Part shown: one piece after another, positions 6,978 through 8,999 of the stretch
How positions within the stretch are numbered: position 1 is the first letter of the stretch
Layout of the letters: every line of letters starts with the position of its first letter
Source: Casp-actino8 sp044355095
Lineage (GTDB): Bacteria; Actinomycetota; Acidimicrobiia; Acidimicrobiales; Ilumatobacteraceae
Direction of reading: 5' to 3'
Assembly (NCBI GenBank): GCA_044355095.1
Contig: JBIKYT010000075.1
Span: forward strand, 1 to 8,999
DNA: 8,999 nucleotides
Notes under the pieces: model-generated
What the model saw: the letters and a program-made list of their open reading frames with translations, nothing else
Told to the model about the DNA's origin: nothing
Databases searched by the model: none
Made by a program: the position numbers and the translations under genes

Positions 6978-7043
6978 CGAGCACACGAAGGCGGCTGGAA
7001 ACTTCAGCTCAATCCCGAAACTAGAGAACTCACAATCACGTAG
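6978..7043 (+). pseudogene. Relic of the C-terminal tail of a second HNH endonuclease
   Basis: The plus strand reads RAHEGGWKLQLNPETRELT, then IT and TAG at 7041. This closely resembles the tail that follows the last histidine of actinobacterial DUF222/HNH nucleases, where a (H)EGGW block precedes a short beta-hairpin and a PDG turn. The frame is open back to a TGA at 6876-6878, but that part (from 6879) does not resemble the HNH domain, so the zinc-binding residues are missing. It points the opposite way to the broken gene at 5529-6819, so it cannot be that gene's own tail. I read it as a fragment of another family copy. The stretch is short and the assignment rests on pattern recognition alone. 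Confidence 0.45.
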
Positions 7044-7088
7044 ATGACGAGTCTGCAGGTGGTGTTGCTGTTTGTCTGTTCTTGGTTC

Positions 7089-7199
7089 TCAGTTTTCGGG
7101 TGTAGTTGGGATGCGCAACTGGTCCTGGGCGATGAGCCAGTGGGAGAATTCGCGGGTGGCACTGCCGGACCCGTTCTTGGCGGCTAGTCGTAGCGATTT
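7089..7199 (-). pseudogene. Unrecognised protein-coding relic (36 residues, no start)
   Basis: Between a TAA at 7200-7202 and a TGA at 7089-7091 the minus strand is open for 36 codons and includes LAAKNGSGSATREFSHWL and IAQDQLRIPTTPEN. Third positions are strongly C/G-rich (about three quarters), as in a selected gene, and the residue mix is protein-like, unlike the Cys- and Trp-rich reading of the same bases on the plus strand. There is no start codon with a ribosome-binding site, so it is more likely the tail of a lost gene than a small gene. I do not recognise the family; a transposase, integrase or nuclease tail is possible but not shown. Confidence 0.35.
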
Positions 7200-7241
7200 T
7201 TATTGGGGCCGTTTGACTGAAGAGTAGGGTGTGTGTATCCC

Positions 7242-7247
7242 GAGGAG
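7242..7247 (+). promoter_or_regulatory. Strong ribosome-binding site of the alkylsulfatase gene
   Basis: GAGGAG lies six bases before the ATG at 7254, ideal spacing for a Shine-Dalgarno site. It is the strongest in the window and fixes the start of the alkylsulfatase. Confidence 0.8.
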
Positions 7248-7253
7248 AGCCCA

Positions 7254-8999
7254 ATGAGTACCCCCGATTACAGTTCCAAACCTGCATCTGAGCACACGCG
7301 TGCGCTTAATGGTTCGGCAGCCAGCCCCCTTGATCCCGAAGACTTCACCCGTGCGCAACGAGGATTTATTGCGTCACTTGAAGACACCAAGATCACCGAT
7401 GCACAAGGCCGACAAGCGGGCGACATTGGTCGTTACGACTTCCTTCAAGGCGACGCACCCGACACTGTGCATCCCAATTTGTGGCGCCACGCCAAGCTGA
7501 ATGTCAATCACGGACTCTTCGAAGTCACCGAAGGTGTCTGGCAAGTTCGTGGCTACGACATTTCCAACATCACCTTTATCAAGAGCAATACCGGATGGAT
7601 TGTTGTTGATCCACTCACCGTTGAATCCACTGCTCGGGCTAGCTATGAATTGATCACCAAGCATCTTGGTCATCGACCAGTCGTCGCCGTCATCTACACC
7701 CACTCTCATGGTGACCACTTTGGTGGCGTGCTTGGTGTCACTTCGCAAGCCGAAGTTGATGCCGGAAAATGTCAGGTGATCGCACCAGTTGGTTTCTTGC
7801 ACGAAGTTGTTGGAGAAAATGTCATCGCTGGTCCTGCAATGGGACGACGGGCGCTGTATCAGTTCGGACCGTTGCTTCCGCCAGGCCCGCAAGGCCATGT
7901 TGATTGTGGTCTCGGTAACGCGCTACCGATCGGGCCCAACACCCTCATCGCTCCAAATCGCGATATCACTTTCACTGGTGAAGAAATGCTGATTGACGGA
8001 GTGCGAGTGGTGTACCAACTCACACCCGAAACTGAAGCTCCTGCCGAAATGAACTTCTTCTTTCCCGACTTTGATGCTCTGTGCATGGCCGAAAACTGTT
8101 CACACACGATGCACAACCTCATCCCGATTCGTGGAGCGCTCGTTCGCAACTCGTTACGTTGGTCGAAGTACATCAACGAAGCCATCGAATTGTTCGGCGC
8201 AAAAACCAAAGTGTTATTCACGTCGCACAACTGGCCACGATGGGGTCAAGAAGATGCTGTCGAGTTTTTAGGACTTCAACGCGACCTATACAAATGGATG
8301 CACGATCAAACCATGCGTCTTGCCAACCAAGGACTTGTTCCCACCGAAATTGCGAGCACTCTCAAGTTGCCCGATGACTTCTTGGCACAAGAACACACTC
8401 ATGGTTATTACGGAGATCTCGTTCACAACAGCAAGGCCGTGTATCAGCGTTATCTCAGTTGGTATGACGGCAACCCAGCAAATCTCAACAAGTTGCCACC
8501 CGTCGAAGTTGGTCAACGATATGTGGCATTGGCTGGCGGCGCCGACAGAGTGATCGCAGCCGGCCGAGAGGCTCTTGCCAACGGCGACTACCGCTGGGGT
8601 GCTGAATTAGTAAACCATTTGGTGTTTGCCGATCCGACTAACACCGAAGCGCGTGCGCTGCAGGCCGATCTACTTGAGCAGCTCGGCTATCAAAGTGAGT
8701 CATCGACTTTCCGCAACGCCTACCTGACGGGCGCTCAAGAATTACGTCACGGCACTCCCCAATTGCCAGCAAGTCCCGCACGGGCACGCGGCATCTTGGT
8801 TGCGATGACTGTTGAACAAATCTTTGACACGATTTCTGTGCGATTGAAGAGCGAAGAAGTCGGAGGATTGTCGCTCAAACTCAACTGGACATTCCCCGAT
8901 ATGGCTGGCACCGCAGATGAGAAGTGGGTTCTCGCGCTGTCACACCGGACGCTCTACGGCGTACAGGGTCGTCATGACACCGAAGCGGTTGCGTCAATA
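7254..8999 (+). CDS. SdsA1-type linear alkylsulfatase (metallo-beta-lactamase fold), C-terminus cut by window edge
   Basis: The frame runs from ATG 7254, behind a strong GAGGAG site, through 582 codons to the window edge with no stop. It is a class III (metallo-beta-lactamase-fold) alkylsulfatase, which cleaves the C-O bond of primary alkyl sulfates such as dodecyl sulfate, releasing alcohol and sulfate. The di-zinc motif is THSHGDHFGG with His150, His152, Asp154 and His155. Further expected ligands are Glu265 in EAPAEMNFFFP, Glu280 in CMAENCSHTMHN and His325 in TSHNWPRWG. Residues from about 340 to 480 form the helical dimerisation domain, including YDGNPANLNKLPP and a TPR-like segment. The SCP2-like lipid-binding C-terminal domain starts near 505 and is incomplete; SdsA1 is about 660 residues, so some 75 are missing. 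No signal peptide is seen, whereas Pseudomonas SdsA1 is secreted, so this enzyme may be cytoplasmic. No regulator or sulfate transporter is visible beside it. Confidence 0.95.
   Translation, partial: MSTPDYSSKPASEHTRALNGSAASPLDPEDFTRAQRGFIASLEDTKITDAQGRQAGDIGRYDFLQGDAPDTVHPNLWRHAKLNVNHGLFEVTEGVWQVRGYDISNITFIKSNTGWIVVDPLTVESTARASYELITKHLGHRPVVAVIYTHSHGDHFGGVLGVTSQAEVDAGKCQVIAPVGFLHEVVGENVIAGPAMGRRALYQFGPLLPPGPQGHVDCGLGNALPIGPNTLIAPNRDITFTGEEMLIDGVRVVYQLTPETEAPAEMNFFFPDFDALCMAENCSHTMHNLIPIRGALVRNSLRWSKYINEAIELFGAKTKVLFTSHNWPRWGQEDAVEFLGLQRDLYKWMHDQTMRLANQGLVPTEIASTLKLPDDFLAQEHTHGYYGDLVHNSKAVYQRYLSWYDGNPANLNKLPPVEVGQRYVALAGGADRVIAAGREALANGDYRWGAELVNHLVFADPTNTEARALQADLLEQLGYQSESSTFRNAYLTGAQELRHGTPQLPASPARARGILVAMTVEQIFDTISVRLKSEEVGGLSLKLNWTFPDMAGTADEKWVLALSHRTLYGVQGRHDTEAVASI

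Larger units (their letters stand above)
6820..7253. other. 434-bp stretch without an intact gene, holding two short coding relics
   Basis: This stretch holds the SOS-like box and promoter of the broken nuclease gene at its left end, an A/T palindrome (TTTTTTGAAAAAA, 6871-6883), two short protein-like relics on opposite strands (6978-7043 plus, 7089-7199 minus) and the ribosome-binding site of the alkylsulfatase gene at its right end. No tRNA, insertion-sequence ends or rho-independent terminator were recognised. Confidence 0.6.

Noticed and set aside
7111..7226. Plus-strand reading starting MRNWSWAMSQW before the alkylsulfatase
   Set aside because: It has no ribosome-binding site, an odd Trp-rich composition, and is antisense to the better-supported minus-strand relic.
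7213..7241. TTGACT, 17-bp spacer, TATCCC as a promoter for the alkylsulfatase
   Set aside because: The -35 match is good, but the -10 is poor and abuts the ribosome-binding site, so the transcript would start near 7248 and lose the strong GAGGAG.
5529..7253. An intact insertion sequence, CRISPR array or new defence island
   Set aside because: No long terminal inverted repeats, regular spaced repeats or intact effector genes are visible; only decayed nuclease-like genes are seen.
8071..8553. Plus- and minus-strand open frames inside the alkylsulfatase gene
   Set aside because: They lie wholly within a strongly supported gene, have no family-like sequence and lack ribosome-binding sites; they are shadows.

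Overview
The window reads like a chromosomal segment of an actinobacterium, most likely class Acidimicrobiia (Ilumatobacter-like, aquatic). This is an inference from three things: roughly balanced G+C with C/G-leaning third codon positions, Thr/Ser/Glu-rich lipoprotein linkers, and a DUF222/13E12-type HNH gene with a LexA-like box. No rRNA or marker gene is present to fix the taxonomy.

Layout. (1) 1-605, minus: the N-terminal third of an AMP-forming acyl-CoA synthetase that runs off the left edge. (2) 689-2893, plus: a tight run of three genes divergent from it, namely a CapA-like metallophosphatase lipoprotein, a small NTF2/ketosteroid-isomerase-like protein and a TetR regulator (gaps of 6 and 12 bp). 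(3) 2890-5286, minus: an alpha/beta-hydrolase lipoprotein (upstream) followed 9 bp later by a sugar-phosphate-isomerase-like TIM barrel. The barrel's stop codon overlaps the TetR stop codon in a convergent CTAA. (4) 5529-6819, minus: a DUF222 plus HNH endonuclease gene broken by at least two frameshifts. A perfect 14-bp palindrome matching the core of the Gram-positive LexA (SOS) box covers its start codon. (5) 6820-7253: a stretch with no intact gene that holds two short protein-like relics, one resembling the tail of another HNH endonuclease on the opposite strand and one unrecognised. (6) 7254-8999, plus: an alkylsulfatase of the SdsA1 type (metallo-beta-lactamase fold), complete at its N-terminus and cut by the right edge.

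How the genes may work together. Most are catabolic or envelope genes: acyl-CoA activation, alkyl sulfate hydrolysis, an exported hydrolase paired with a TIM-barrel isomerase, and a possible steroid-isomerase-like enzyme beside its own TetR regulator. This fits a heterotroph using lipids, steroids or surfactant-like compounds, but no complete pathway is visible. The least ordinary part is 5.5-7.25 kb, where decayed 13E12/HNH-type genes and a surviving SOS-like operator suggest past gain and loss of selfish or mobile DNA. I see no CRISPR array, tRNA, intact insertion sequence or clear new defence system.
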